A stretch of 39,725 nt of DNA from a virus: IMG/VR virus record IMGVR_UViG_3300025896_000062, positions 1-39,725 of that record, one strand, 5' to 3'. Below are positions 8,177 to 15,073 of the stretch, piece by piece. A model generated the notes under the pieces. That model made no database searches and had not been told where the DNA came from. It saw only the letters and a list, made by a program, of their open reading frames with translations. Positions within the stretch are counted from its first letter, which is position 1. Each line of letters starts with the position of its first letter. Both the position numbers and the translations under genes were made by a program.

Positions 8177-8419
8177 CTAGTCGGCGTCAGGCGTGAGCAG
8201 GGCCAGCTTGGCCTTCTCCATCGCCCAAAGCATTTCGGGTTTCGTGGTGAGGTTGCTCACCATGTAAAGCGTGTCGTCCCGATCCCAGCCGAGGATCACG
8301 ACTTCCGGCAGGTCGGCCTTGATCGCTTCTCGAAGCAGCATGTCAGCCGAGAACGGCTGCTTGGTCTGGCCGGGGAATAGCTCGACGTTATCGTTATGCG
8401 GCTTTTCAGGCGCTGCCAT
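8177..8419 (-). CDS. hypothetical protein, 80 aa
   Basis: An 80-aa protein with an N-terminal P-H-N-D-N-V-E-L-F-P-G segment and a compact domain containing V-V-I-L-G-W-D-R-D-D-T-L-Y-M-V-S-N-L. The latter resembles small phage proteins predicted to fold as one alpha/beta unit. The ATG at 8419 was chosen because GGAG lies 8 bases upstream; the longer form uses a TTG at 8443. It follows the 67-aa gene in the same orientation and converges on the 61-aa HTH gene. Function unknown. Confidence 0.7.
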   Translation of the reverse strand: MAAPEKPHNDNVELFPGQTKQPFSADMLLREAIKADLPEVVILGWDRDDTLYMVSNLTTKPEMLWAMEKAKLALLTPDAD

Positions 8420-8443
8420 TGGGCGCTCCGTGATCCCTGTCAA

Positions 8444-8647
8444 TCAATGCAGCACCTCCGGGTCATCAGTCATGGCGCGAGCCAGCGAATTGTTTGCCGC
8501 GTACAGCGTGGCAATCTGCAATTCGAGCATGGCAATGATGTCGGTGAGCCGGTCATTGTCTTCGCCGCTGAGCGTCACGGCTTCGTGGTTATCGGCAGCG
8601 GTAAACAGCCGCGTCAGCAGCGCGTCGTCTAGTTCGGCTTCGTCCAT
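8444..8647 (-). CDS. hypothetical acidic protein, 67 aa
   Basis: A 67-aa, strongly acidic, helical protein (starts M-D-E-A-E-L-D-D-A-L-L, with a central D-I-I-A-M-L-E-L-Q-I-A-T-L-Y-A helix suggesting a coiled coil). It begins about 110 bases beyond the terminator that closes the early minus operon, so it may be expressed by readthrough or its own promoter. No family recognised. Confidence 0.65.
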   Translation of the reverse strand: MDEAELDDALLTRLFTAADNHEAVTLSGEDNDRLTDIIAMLELQIATLYAANNSLARAMTDDPEVLH

Positions 8648-8757
8648 GAGGACCGCCTATGCTGGTGAGTGGTGCCCGCTGCTCGTCGCTGGGTGGAGGA
8701 ACCAAAGCGACTGCTTGTCCTAGGCCGCGCTGGCGGGCGCAGCGTAACCCTGAAAAC

Positions 8758-8784
8758 GCAAAAACCCGCACCAGTGCGCGGGCT
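8758..8784 (-). terminator. rho-independent terminator of the early minus operon
   Basis: Read on the minus strand, CCCGCGC-ACTG-GTGCGGG forms a 7-bp stem (one G-T pair) followed by TTTTTG. It lies 75-100 bases beyond the stop of the last early gene (8857) and inside a 209-base gene-free gap. Confidence 0.8.
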
Positions 8785-8856
8785 TCATGCATCAGAGACG
8801 GTAAACCGCACCCTGAAAACACCGACACATTGCGCTGATTTGCCCACCATTGCAAG

Positions 8857-9438
8857 TCAAGCGGCGTGCTTGTGAATAAGTCCATAGTGCTTGGCTAGGG
8901 CGTTCAGCGCCAACCGCAGATCACCCACCAGGTGCCAGAGCGCTACGTCCCGGCACACGCAAAGATCGAGCGCCGCAAGCAGCGTCGCATCGTTGCGAAG
9001 TGCGTTCTGCGCCACCTGCACGGCATTCAGTGTTGCCTCATAGCGGGCCACTGCCTGCTGAGTGCGGCTGATGTTCTCGCCGCTCGCCCTGCCCTGCACT
9101 CGGTTGAGGTCTACAGCGTCCATTTCGGCCGGGGCACTGATTGCCCGCCGATAGGCGTCACGCTCAGCGAGGTAGGTCTTCGCCGCATCAAGCTGGGCCG
9201 GGGAGATCGCCTTTTTATCGCAGAGCCGCCCAACGAATGACCCGGCATTCTGTCCTTTGGCACGGTCGAGCGGGACACCGTGGACGCGGACGCGGGCCAT
9301 GACCGCAACGTGCATCGCGTCCCAACTTTCGGCGTTGATCGCCGCAGACTCGCGGGCTTGGCGTTCGGCTGGATCACGGCTCAGGCGTCCGTTGAGTTCA
9401 CGCTTGCCGGGAGAAGGTTTCTTGCCACGCTTGCCCAT
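8857..9438 (-). CDS. hypothetical early protein, 193 aa
   Basis: A 193-aa protein with a basic N-terminus (G-K-R-G-K-K-P-S-P-G-K-R), then a mostly helical body with K-K-A-I-S-P-A-Q-L-D-A-A and a C-terminal A-L-N-A-L-A-K-H-Y-G-L helix. Its start overlaps the methyltransferase stop (TAATG at 9438). It is the last gene before the operon terminator, the place where lambdoid phages often encode antiterminators or late regulators. I cannot recognise such a domain, so function is unknown. Confidence 0.75.
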   Translation of the reverse strand: MGKRGKKPSPGKRELNGRLSRDPAERQARESAAINAESWDAMHVAVMARVRVHGVPLDRAKGQNAGSFVGRLCDKKAISPAQLDAAKTYLAERDAYRRAISAPAEMDAVDLNRVQGRASGENISRTQQAVARYEATLNAVQVAQNALRNDATLLAALDLCVCRDVALWHLVGDLRLALNALAKHYGLIHKHAA

Positions 9439-10610
9439 TATGCTGCCTCCTCATTAACTGACGCGGCCAACTTCTTGTCCACCATGTCAATGCGTTCACC
9501 GATCCAGCGCATGACGTTGACCGCCATACTGTTGCCGAGCGCCTTGTATCGAGGTCCATCAGCGGCAGGCTTATTGCGGTGCGAAACCAGCGTGAAATTG
9601 TCCGGAAATCCCTGCAAGCGCTCACATTCCGTGGGCATAAGGCGGCGGACGGCCATGCCAACCGAAACAGCCATCGGGTTTTTCGCCTGCAAGGTCTGGT
9701 TCTCTCCGGCATCGACCTGCGGCACGCTCATCTTTGCGCCGAAGCTGATGGGCTGCTGCACATAGTCGCCACCCTGGTTGCCGGTCGTTGGGCCAGTAGC
9801 CATCAGCGGCTGCGCTACATCAACCGCTCGGGCCTTGTAATCCTTGCCGCTGTTCTGCGGCATGATGGAGTAGACAACCGGAGCTTCATGCAGGCAAGTC
9901 AGGCTTGGCGCACCACCATCAGTGCGGATTTCAGCATTCGCTTGGCCGCTAGACATGACGATAGTTTGGTCTACTTCACCACTGCTACCAGTGCCTGATG
10001 CAACGCCTCCGGCAACTCTTTGCCCCGCTTCTCGGCGCGGCGGAGGATCCCCGCGCAAGCTTTGGCCGTCAAATAGTACCGCTGCGGCAGGTCGCCAGTC
10101 TCCAAAATATCCGACAACGAACACACGCCGCCGCCGTTGAGGAACGGCATGTTCAAAGCCGCGTGTTCGGACGAACTGAGCGTCCAGCACTCGGTAGGCG
10201 AACCCATACCCGAGTTCTGCCAGCCCCCGGAGGAAGGTGCCAAAGTCCCGTCCTCGGTTGGATGACAATACGCCGGGGACATTCTCCCAAACCAGCCATT
10301 GGGGGCGACGGCGTGCAGCAATGGCAAGATAGGTAAGCATGAGATTACCACGGGGGTCAGCCAATCCGGCTCTAAGGCCCGCGATTGAAAAGGATTGGCA
10401 GGGTGTTCCGCCGACAAGAAGGTCAATTGCATGGTCAGGCCACTCGCTAAATTTTGTCATGTCGCCGTGGTTCGGCACATCAGGGTAGTGGTGAGCCAAG
10501 ACCGAACAAGGAAACGGCTCAATCTCGGAAAAAAACACTGGCTCCCATCCAAAAGGGTGCCAGGCCATCGTTGCGGCCTCTATGCCGCTGCACACTGATC
10601 CGTAGCGCAT
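9438..10610 (-). CDS. dcm: DNA (cytosine-5) methyltransferase, orphan, 390 aa
   Basis: Methylates C5 of cytosine using S-adenosylmethionine. It shows motif I V-C-S-G-I-E-A-A near residue 6, motif IV G-G-T-P-C-Q-S-F with catalytic Cys71, motif VI W-E-N-V, motif VIII P-Q-R-R-R-R-V-F, and motif X G-N-S-M-A-V near the C-terminus. The variable target-recognition region lies about 185-320. No cognate restriction gene is nearby, so it is an orphan, probably guarding phage DNA from host restriction or acting on regulation. It is coupled by TAATG to the upstream replication-type gene. Confidence 0.95.
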   Translation of the reverse strand: MRYGSVCSGIEAATMAWHPFGWEPVFFSEIEPFPCSVLAHHYPDVPNHGDMTKFSEWPDHAIDLLVGGTPCQSFSIAGLRAGLADPRGNLMLTYLAIAARRRPQWLVWENVPGVLSSNRGRDFGTFLRGLAELGYGFAYRVLDAQFVRTRGFEHAVPQRRRRVFVVGYFGDWRPAAAVLFDGQSLRGDPPPRREAGQRVAGGVASGTGSSGEVDQTIVMSSGQANAEIRTDGGAPSLTCLHEAPVVYSIMPQNSGKDYKARAVDVAQPLMATGPTTGNQGGDYVQQPISFGAKMSVPQVDAGENQTLQAKNPMAVSVGMAVRRLMPTECERLQGFPDNFTLVSHRNKPAADGPRYKALGNSMAVNVMRWIGERIDMVDKKLAASVNEEAA

Positions 10611-11149
10611 TATGCCGCCTCCCCTTCCGAGTCATTGCCGACCCGGTAATTGCCGCCCATTAAGCGGTTCATCAGCGAGGCCGGGTCTTGCGGCGGGTTG
10701 AAGCGTACCTGCACTTTTGACCAATGCTCGGCTCGGCTGGCTTCAGTGGGCCGCTCGGTGTCAAGCGCGGCCATCTCGGCATCGAACCGCTTCAGGCGCT
10801 CGGCCACACGCTGGCGCTCTTCAGGGGTTGCCGCTGGCACATCAGGTTTTGGCAACGAGGGCATGGTGTAGCGCTTGGTGCGGCTTTCGCTTTCAAGCCG
10901 CTGATTGCGGGCCTTGACCACCACACCACCAAGCAGCGGGGCGCTGGGCGAATACTGGCCGTTGTGCCAATCAATCTCACCCCGGATCAGCCGCCAGATT
11001 GCAACCTCAATGTCGCGCATGTCGTGCCCGTCAAGCGCCACGGCGTAGGCTTTCATCTGCGTTGCCCGGTCAACTCCGGGGGCGGAAGGGTACGTCGAGA
11101 ACAACAATTCCAGAAGGCTGGGGATGGTGTGCTGAGACATCTGCGGCAT
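10610..11149 (-). CDS. probable replication accessory protein / helicase-loader-like, 179 aa
   Basis: A 179-aa protein with an N-terminal helical domain (L-L-F-S-T-Y-P-S then D-I-E-V-A-I-W-R-L-I-R-G-E) followed by a Y-S-P-S-A-P-L-L segment and a charged tail. Many alphaproteobacterial phages carry a protein with this 'ladle' pattern immediately after the O-like replication gene, in the position of lambda P. It overlaps the 3' end of the upstream gene by 80 bases. A helicase-loading role is inferred from position and not shown by motifs. Confidence 0.6.
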   Translation of the reverse strand: MPQMSQHTIPSLLELLFSTYPSAPGVDRATQMKAYAVALDGHDMRDIEVAIWRLIRGEIDWHNGQYSPSAPLLGGVVVKARNQRLESESRTKRYTMPSLPKPDVPAATPEERQRVAERLKRFDAEMAALDTERPTEASRAEHWSKVQVRFNPPQDPASLMNRLMGGNYRVGNDSEGEAA

Positions 11150-11717
11150 CCATGTTACGGGCTAGTTGCCCAAAGGCTGCGGAAAGGGTGGGTTGGGATT
11201 GCATGGGGGAACCGCGAATGCCGGTACGGTCGGCAGCTTCCCGACACCAGTTGCGCCAGGCGGCTCGCCAATCGATCTTCGCGCCCTTGGCCGAGTTCAC
11301 CGACCAATCCCGCATTTTCGCGGCTTCGAGATCGATACGCTGGGGAGGAAGGCCAGCCGTCAGCGCGTCGGCTCGCCACTCGTCGGGCAAGGTCCAGTCG
11401 CTGGGGAGGCGGGAGGCTTTCTTTTGACCCCCTTTAGGGGGGTTTTCTTTGAGGGTGGTGGGGGTGGAAGAAAGGGAAGAAAGGGGTGTGGGGGAAGAAG
11501 GGGAAGAAGGAGGGTCCGTTTCCACAATGTCCGCGGATTCCGCAGAATTCCGCAGACGCGCTTTCCGCTCCCGATCCTTTTCCCGGCGACGCGCAGCCTG
11601 CTCATCACGGGGCTCGCCGCCTGTAACCTTGACGCAAGCCAAGGCAACAAGGATGGCCTCAGGCGACATGCCCGAAACCTTCATCGCGTCAATGGTTGCG
11701 GCAAGGTCCAGCATCAT
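11070..11717 (-). CDS. phage replication initiation protein (O/DnaT-like), 215 aa
   Basis: Short N-terminal helical domain (I-D-A-M-K-V-S-G-M-S-P-E-A-I), a very basic R-R-R-E-K-D-R-E-R-K-A-R stretch, a Ser/Pro-rich linker, and a C-terminal domain with L-P-S-D-W-T-L-P-D-E-W and D-W-R-A-A-W-R-N-W-C-R-E. That last motif is typical of the DnaT/lambda-O-type C-terminal DNA-binding domain in phage replication proteins. It probably binds the origin and recruits the host helicase. The linker DNA is a striking G/A-rich tract (11451-11514) and may be part of the origin. It overlaps the DnaA-like gene by four bases (ATGA). Confidence 0.75.
   Translation of the reverse strand: MMLDLAATIDAMKVSGMSPEAILVALACVKVTGGEPRDEQAARRREKDRERKARLRNSAESADIVETDPPSSPSSPTPLSSLSSTPTTLKENPPKGGQKKASRLPSDWTLPDEWRADALTAGLPPQRIDLEAAKMRDWSVNSAKGAKIDWRAAWRNWCREAADRTGIRGSPMQSQPTLSAAFGQLARNMDAADVSAHHPQPSGIVVLDVPFRPRS
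11451..11560. other. G/A-rich tract plus tandem 10-mers, candidate replication origin
   Basis: The plus strand at 11451-11514 is almost pure purine with seven runs of three to five G. It is followed by GTTTCCACA (11518-11526, 7/9 to a DnaA box) and two perfect tandem copies of ATTCCGCAGA (11537-11556). All of it lies inside the O-like gene, as lambda's origin does. Confidence 0.35.
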
Positions 11718-12385
11718 GCCACCTCGGCCGGGAGGCCCAGAACCCGCTGCTCGTGCATACGGACGCCATGCAAAACGGTGGTGTGGTCACGGCCACCGAT
11801 CAGCCGACCAATATCTGGCAGCGACATCGCCACCTCTTTCTTCAGCCGGTAGAACACCTCATGGCGACAGGCCACGATACGCGGCTGGCGCTGCTTGCTG
11901 TGCAGTTCCGTCCACGTAATGCGGTGCTTCAGGCACACTTCCTCGGCAATCTGCTTCCACAGCGGCTTTGCATAGTTGATCTCGGAATAGGGCCAGACCT
12001 TGGTCCAATCGACGGTGTTGTGCTGCACGGGCTTTGCCACCCAGGGCTGCACCACCGTTCCCATGTGCATGGGATAAACGTGAAACGGCGTCTGCTCCGG
12101 CTCTGGTTTTACCTCCAACACTGGCGTCTGCTTCGGCGCAGTGGGCCGACCGCGCCCTTTAGCCTTGGCAGGACCAGCGGCCTCTGACACTTCGGCAGTC
12201 ACTGCCTGCGGCTTGCGCTCGGCAATGCCAGCCATTTTGCGGAGCAGGCGGGCTTCCTTATTGGTCGCGTAAATGTCGCCAAGGCTTTTGAGTTGGGCCA
12301 TCGCGCCCTGCTTCTGCCGCTCAATGATCTTGGCGCGGGCGGGGGCGTCGGTTTTCTGTGCCCAAAACGGGTGGGGCGTTATCAT
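11714..12385 (-). CDS. DnaA domain-IV-like DNA-binding protein, 223 aa
   Basis: The C-terminal third carries the DnaA DNA-box-binding domain: C-R-H-E-V-F-Y-R-L then S-L-P-D-I-G-R-L-I-G-G-R-D-H-T-T-V-L-H-G, matching the DnaA signature S-x-x-x-I-G-x-x-x-G-x-R-D-H-[ST]-T-V. There is no AAA+ ATPase domain; the N-terminal half is helical and basic with a Pro-rich linker. It therefore cannot load helicase like full DnaA, and may mark the phage origin or compete with host DnaA. The start at 12385 overlaps the nuclease stop as ATGA. It lies just upstream of the O-like gene. Confidence 0.88.
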   Translation of the reverse strand: MITPHPFWAQKTDAPARAKIIERQKQGAMAQLKSLGDIYATNKEARLLRKMAGIAERKPQAVTAEVSEAAGPAKAKGRGRPTAPKQTPVLEVKPEPEQTPFHVYPMHMGTVVQPWVAKPVQHNTVDWTKVWPYSEINYAKPLWKQIAEEVCLKHRITWTELHSKQRQPRIVACRHEVFYRLKKEVAMSLPDIGRLIGGRDHTTVLHGVRMHEQRVLGLPAEVA

Positions 12386-12684
12386 TTCGCAAGCTCCATA
12401 AAGCGGTGCATCGGCAGCACGACCAGCCATTGCGAGCGGTCGCGGCGGATAAACAGGGCATCATGCGCGCCCAACCATTCGTAGATTTGGCTGAAGCCCG
12501 TGGCCCGGACCTTGACCTCGGCAACCCAATCGCTGCCCTTTACCGGCAACGACACATCGCCAACGAACTTGCCCCCGGCTGCGCCGGACAACGGTACTTT
12601 TTCGGCCCCGATGCCTGCCTCTTGCAGGGCATCAACCACCTGGCGCTCGTTGCGGAGGCCCTTGTCACGACTAGGCTTGCCCAT
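12382..12684 (-). CDS. Holliday-junction-resolvase-like PD-(D/E)xK nuclease, 100 aa
   Basis: A 100-aa protein with R-N-E-R-Q-V-V-D-A-L at the N-terminus, G-K-F-V-G-D-V near residue 41 and V-A-E-V-K-V-R near residue 55. The conserved Glu, Asp and E-V-K set form the PD-(D/E)xK core of archaeal-Hjc-like phage nucleases. It probably cleaves branched DNA made during replication or recombination before packaging. It is flanked by overlaps with both neighbours. Confidence 0.78.
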   Translation of the reverse strand: MGKPSRDKGLRNERQVVDALQEAGIGAEKVPLSGAAGGKFVGDVSLPVKGSDWVAEVKVRATGFSQIYEWLGAHDALFIRRDRSQWLVVLPMHRFMELAK

Positions 12685-13090
12685 CGGTCAAACCCTTCCG
12701 CGCTTCATTGATCTGCTGACGAAGCAGAGCAACTTGATCTGAAAGACCGCATAGGCGGTCGCTAATATCTTCAGGAATGTCATGTGGTGCCCCCATCTTC
12801 ATGACCTCAATTTCAGTGATGAGCTTCGCCGCCATGCGCTCGCACGCGGCGAGGTAGGCAGACCGCAGCTTGGCGAACAGCCCAACGTCGCAGGTCTTCG
12901 CCCGGTGATGACGCAGGTGTTCGATGGCGGTCGAGCGGATGCCGTAGCGGCGTTCAATCAGCGCCAGTGCAGCCTCGGTGTCAGAACCCCGGCTTTCGAT
13001 CTCCACCAGCTTGCGGGCAAGGTCTGATGCTCCGTCCACCGACAGGGCCGGTGGGCCGTTAACCATTTTGGTCGTTTCTATAAATCCCAT
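12671..13090 (-). CDS. hypothetical early protein, 139 aa
   Basis: A helical 139-aa protein containing A-L-A-L-I-E-R-R-Y-G-I-R and A-A-K-L-I-T-E-I-E-V-M-K, with a C-terminal coiled-coil-like V-A-L-L-R-Q-Q-I-N-E-A-R. Start at 13090 is favoured by GGAGG 8 bases upstream. The frame stays open upstream to an ATG at 13417 overlapping the Cro-like stop, but that part is Arg/Pro-rich and looks like out-of-frame coding composition. It occupies the lambda cII position; no CII-like HTH is evident and function is unknown. Confidence 0.7.
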   Translation of the reverse strand: MGFIETTKMVNGPPALSVDGASDLARKLVEIESRGSDTEAALALIERRYGIRSTAIEHLRHHRAKTCDVGLFAKLRSAYLAACERMAAKLITEIEVMKMGAPHDIPEDISDRLCGLSDQVALLRQQINEARKGLTDGQA

Positions 13091-13413
13091 TGTCGAGCCT
13101 CCACGCTCTAATGGCGGGGCACAGGAGACGCCGCCATGTGGGTACGGTTGGATAAAGTGGTTGCTGGCCTCGTCGGGAAAGCAGCCGGGACCGAAGCCCC
13201 GGCTCAGTTCGATAGGGAGGAACAAACAACTGTCCGCTGCCACCCGCAGGCGGCGACTGACTGCACGAGCCGCATGGCCCCTGCCCCGTCTCTCGACAGG
13301 CGAATGGAGGCGCTGACCGCCAGCATTCGTCTGTGGAGGGTTGCCCGGACGGAGCGGGAGGAAGCACCCCGTCCGGGTCATGCCGCTCGCCAAGGAGGGG
13401 GAGCGAGCGGGAA
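13091..13413. other. 323-base gap between Cro-like gene and next early gene
   Basis: No convincing gene. The minus frame of the downstream gene is open across it, and a plus-strand ORF (13136-13471) starts with a nearby GGAG. Both have Arg/Pro/Gly-rich products unlike the neighbours. A GCCGGG/CCCGGC hairpin lies near 13186-13205. It may be an untranslated leader. Confidence 0.4.
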
Positions 13414-13611
13414 TCATGCGGGCACCAGCGCGAAGTCATTAGGCGTGACCTCGCCATTCGTGACCTCGTAGATGCGGCGAAGCTGTCCCGGCATCGGGAA
13501 GCGCTCACCCCGGCACCACTTGATGACGGCCGAGCGCGACACCCCACCGATCAGGGCGGCGGCTTGTTCGTAGGTCAGCCCATTGGCTGTGATGTAGGTG
13601 CGAAGGTTCAT
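13414..13611 (-). CDS. Cro-like / YdaS-type HTH repressor, 65 aa
   Basis: A 65-aa protein with one HTH: L-T-Y-E-Q-A-A-A-L-I-G-G-V-S-R-S-A-V-I-K-W-C-R-G, then G-Q-L-R-R-I-Y-E-V-T-N-G-E-V, which is the YdaS/Cro style. It is divergent to the CI-like repressor across 83 bases and is first gene of the early lytic operon, so it should repress the repressor gene during lytic growth. Start at 13611 has no ribosome site and may be leaderless, given TTGTCA-N17-CATAAA just upstream. Confidence 0.82.
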   Translation of the reverse strand: MNLRTYITANGLTYEQAAALIGGVSRSAVIKWCRGERFPMPGQLRRIYEVTNGEVTPNDFALVPA

Positions 13612-13694
13612 GGGGTGTTTATGCCCCAAAGTGAGTAACATGACAACCCTTAAATGAGGAGGGACATGCAACTCGATACGGGTGTAACTCGGCT
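13612..13694. promoter_or_regulatory. cro-cI intergenic operator/promoter region (OR analogue)
   Basis: On the minus strand TTGTCA-N17-CATAAA is a plausible promoter for the Cro-like gene. AAATGAGG at 13652-13659 is the same 8-mer as the half-sites of the 14559 dyad (CCTCATTT inverted). GAGTAAC (13633-13639) and GTAACTC (13684-13690) form widely spaced inverted half-sites. Confidence 0.55.
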
Positions 13695-13698
13695 ATGA
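13666..13698 (+). CDS. 10-codon leader ORF coupled to the repressor
   Basis: ATG at 13666 is preceded by AGGAGGG (13658-13664), the best ribosome site in the immunity region. The 10-aa product (M-Q-L-D-T-G-V-T-R-L) ends at TGA 13696-13698, overlapping the repressor ATG at 13695 as ATGA. The repressor itself has no ribosome site, so its translation probably depends on ribosomes ending this leader. Confidence 0.6.
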   Translation: MQLDTGVTRL

Positions 13699-14402
13699 GC
13701 GAAAAACTGAAAGCCGCCCGTGAAAAAGCGGGGATGACCCAGGAACAGGCTGCGGTACGTTTGGGTATGTCGCGCAGCAACTACATCAAGTTAGAGCGTG
13801 GCGAGCGGCAGTTCCGCGAGAAATATGTTGTGCTTGCCGCGCAAGCGTTCGGGGTCGATCCTGCCGACCTGATCGACAACTCAACGCCGCTCAATCAATT
13901 GCTGGAGACAGCCAGGCCCCATATCGGCAAAACGCTGCCTTTTGCGGGCTATGTTGCTGCGGGCCTATGGCACCCTGTGGACGACCTCGATCAAGACGGT
14001 GGCCGTCAGGTGCCTGACTTTGTGTTAAGCCACCCGGCTTATCCCAAGGCCCGCCAGTATGCCTACATGGTGCGCGGCGACAGTATGAACCTCGCCGGAA
14101 TCGATGATGGCATGTGGGTGGTTGCTGCCGATGCTGCCGACTTCGTGGACTTGTATGGGGAAACCGAAAGTGGCGATCTGGTGGTGGTCGAGCGCAGCCG
14201 CCTTCAGGGCTCAGAACGCGAATTGACCGTTAAGGAAATCCGCTTTTACCGCGACCGCTATGAGCTGTTGCCACGATCCAGCAATCCAGTTCACCAGCCT
14301 ATCGTTGTGCAGCACAACCACGGCGTAGACCCCGACAAAGAGGAAGTACGGGTCATTGGCGTGGTACTGACCTCTTATCGGGATCATCGGCGGCGAAAAT
14401 AG
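13695..14402 (+). CDS. CI-like repressor, HTH plus S24 peptidase, 235 aa
   Basis: Maintains lysogeny and is cleaved on SOS induction. N-terminal XRE HTH (M-T-Q-E-Q-A-A-V-R-L-G-M-S-R-S-N-Y-I-K-L-E-R-G) at residues 14-36. A LexA-like C-terminal domain has the Ala89-Gly90 cleavage bond in V-A-A-G, nucleophile Ser130 in G-D-S-M, and general base Lys180 in T-V-K-E. It is divergent from the Cro-like gene and followed by a strong terminator. Likely binding sites are the flanking dyads at 13.65 kb and 14.56-14.61 kb. Confidence 0.95.
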   Translation: MSEKLKAAREKAGMTQEQAAVRLGMSRSNYIKLERGERQFREKYVVLAAQAFGVDPADLIDNSTPLNQLLETARPHIGKTLPFAGYVAAGLWHPVDDLDQDGGRQVPDFVLSHPAYPKARQYAYMVRGDSMNLAGIDDGMWVVAADAADFVDLYGETESGDLVVVERSRLQGSERELTVKEIRFYRDRYELLPRSSNPVHQPIVVQHNHGVDPDKEEVRVIGVVLTSYRDHRRRK

Positions 14403-14504
14403 TCTGCCATTAATCGGGGGGAACCCTTCCAAAGGGCATTTGCCCTGCCAGCCCAATGCGGTAGAAGCCGAGTGCAACCAACCGCCAAGACGATTGCACC
14501 GAAG

Positions 14505-14531
14505 CCCCGGCCTTGCGGCCGGGGTTTTTTG
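14505..14531 (+). terminator. strong rho-independent terminator after the repressor
   Basis: CCCCGGCC-TTGC-GGCCGGGG (14505-14524), an 8-bp perfect GC stem followed by TTTTTTG. It isolates the repressor transcript from the next rightward operon. Confidence 0.95.
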
Positions 14532-14558
14532 TTGAGTCGGGTCAGCGCAAATACGGAA

Positions 14559-14609
14559 TACCTCATTTTGAGGTAGTTCTACCTTGCAGTACTGCCTCAG
14601 TTTGGGTAA
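14559..14609 (+). promoter_or_regulatory. operator/promoter of the rightward early operon (OL analogue)
   Basis: A perfect dyad TACCTCA-TTT-TGAGGTA (14559-14575) and a degenerate second copy TGCCTCA-GTT-TGGGTAA (14593-14609), 34 bases apart, with TACC/TTGCAG between. TTGCAG (14584-14589) N17 TAAGTT (14607-14612) is a weak possible promoter overlapped by the sites. The gap between repressor and next gene (14403-14654) otherwise holds only the terminator. Confidence 0.6.
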
Positions 14610-14654
14610 GTTCACTTCCATGAGCGGCGCACAGCCGCAGTGTGGAGGTAGAAA

Positions 14655-14969
14655 ATGCAACTCGAATATGTGACGCCCCTCACCGTGATCGTCGGGGATG
14701 AGGCGTCCTACTTTGACGATCTTGAACTGCGCGTTGATTTCAATTTCCATCGTGCCAAGGCAGATACTTGGAACGAGCCGGGGAACGGCCCAACGGTCGA
14801 AATCACGGCGCTGTCGCTCTACAGCCATAACGCCAAGACCAATGTTGATCTGCCGCAGTGGCTCGAAACCCGCATTATCCATGATGACCTAGAGGATCGG
14901 CTGGCGGATTACGCCGAGCGCGAAACCTCCGTTGATGCCTACACCGGCTTTTTGGCGAGGTCGGCATGA
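14655..14969 (+). CDS. hypothetical early protein, 104 aa
   Basis: First gene of the rightward operon, with GGAGG 9 bases before the ATG. The 104-aa product is beta-rich at its N-terminus (L-E-Y-V-T-P-L-T-V-I-V-G-D) with aromatic F-N-F-H and helical acidic C-terminus (D-D-L-E-D-R-L-A-D-Y-A-E). No domain recognised. In lambda-type layouts this position holds antiterminators or host-takeover proteins, but nothing in the sequence shows that. Its stop overlaps the next start (ATGA). Confidence 0.72.
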   Translation: MQLEYVTPLTVIVGDEASYFDDLELRVDFNFHRAKADTWNEPGNGPTVEITALSLYSHNAKTNVDLPQWLETRIIHDDLEDRLADYAERETSVDAYTGFLARSA

Positions 14970-15073
14970 ACACCGTCATGGCTATCCTTGAAAACGAAGG
15001 CTTCATCACCTTCGCCAGCGTTGCCGTCTACATCGCCATGCTAGTGATGCTGTGCGAGGGGGTGTGGTGGTGA
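14966..15073 (+). CDS. 35-aa membrane micro-protein
   Basis: A 35-aa ORF with one hydrophobic segment (F-A-S-V-A-V-Y-I-A-M-L-V-M-L) between an acidic N-terminus and W-W C-terminus. ATGA overlap upstream and GTGA overlap downstream lock it into the operon, which supports real translation. Probably a single-span inner-membrane peptide; function unknown. Confidence 0.65.
   Translation: MNTVMAILENEGFITFASVAVYIAMLVMLCEGVWW

Noticed and set aside
13136-13471. 111-aa plus-strand ORF between early genes
   Set aside because: Arg/Pro/Ala-rich composition without a domain; it crosses the 3' end of the Cro-like gene in antisense.
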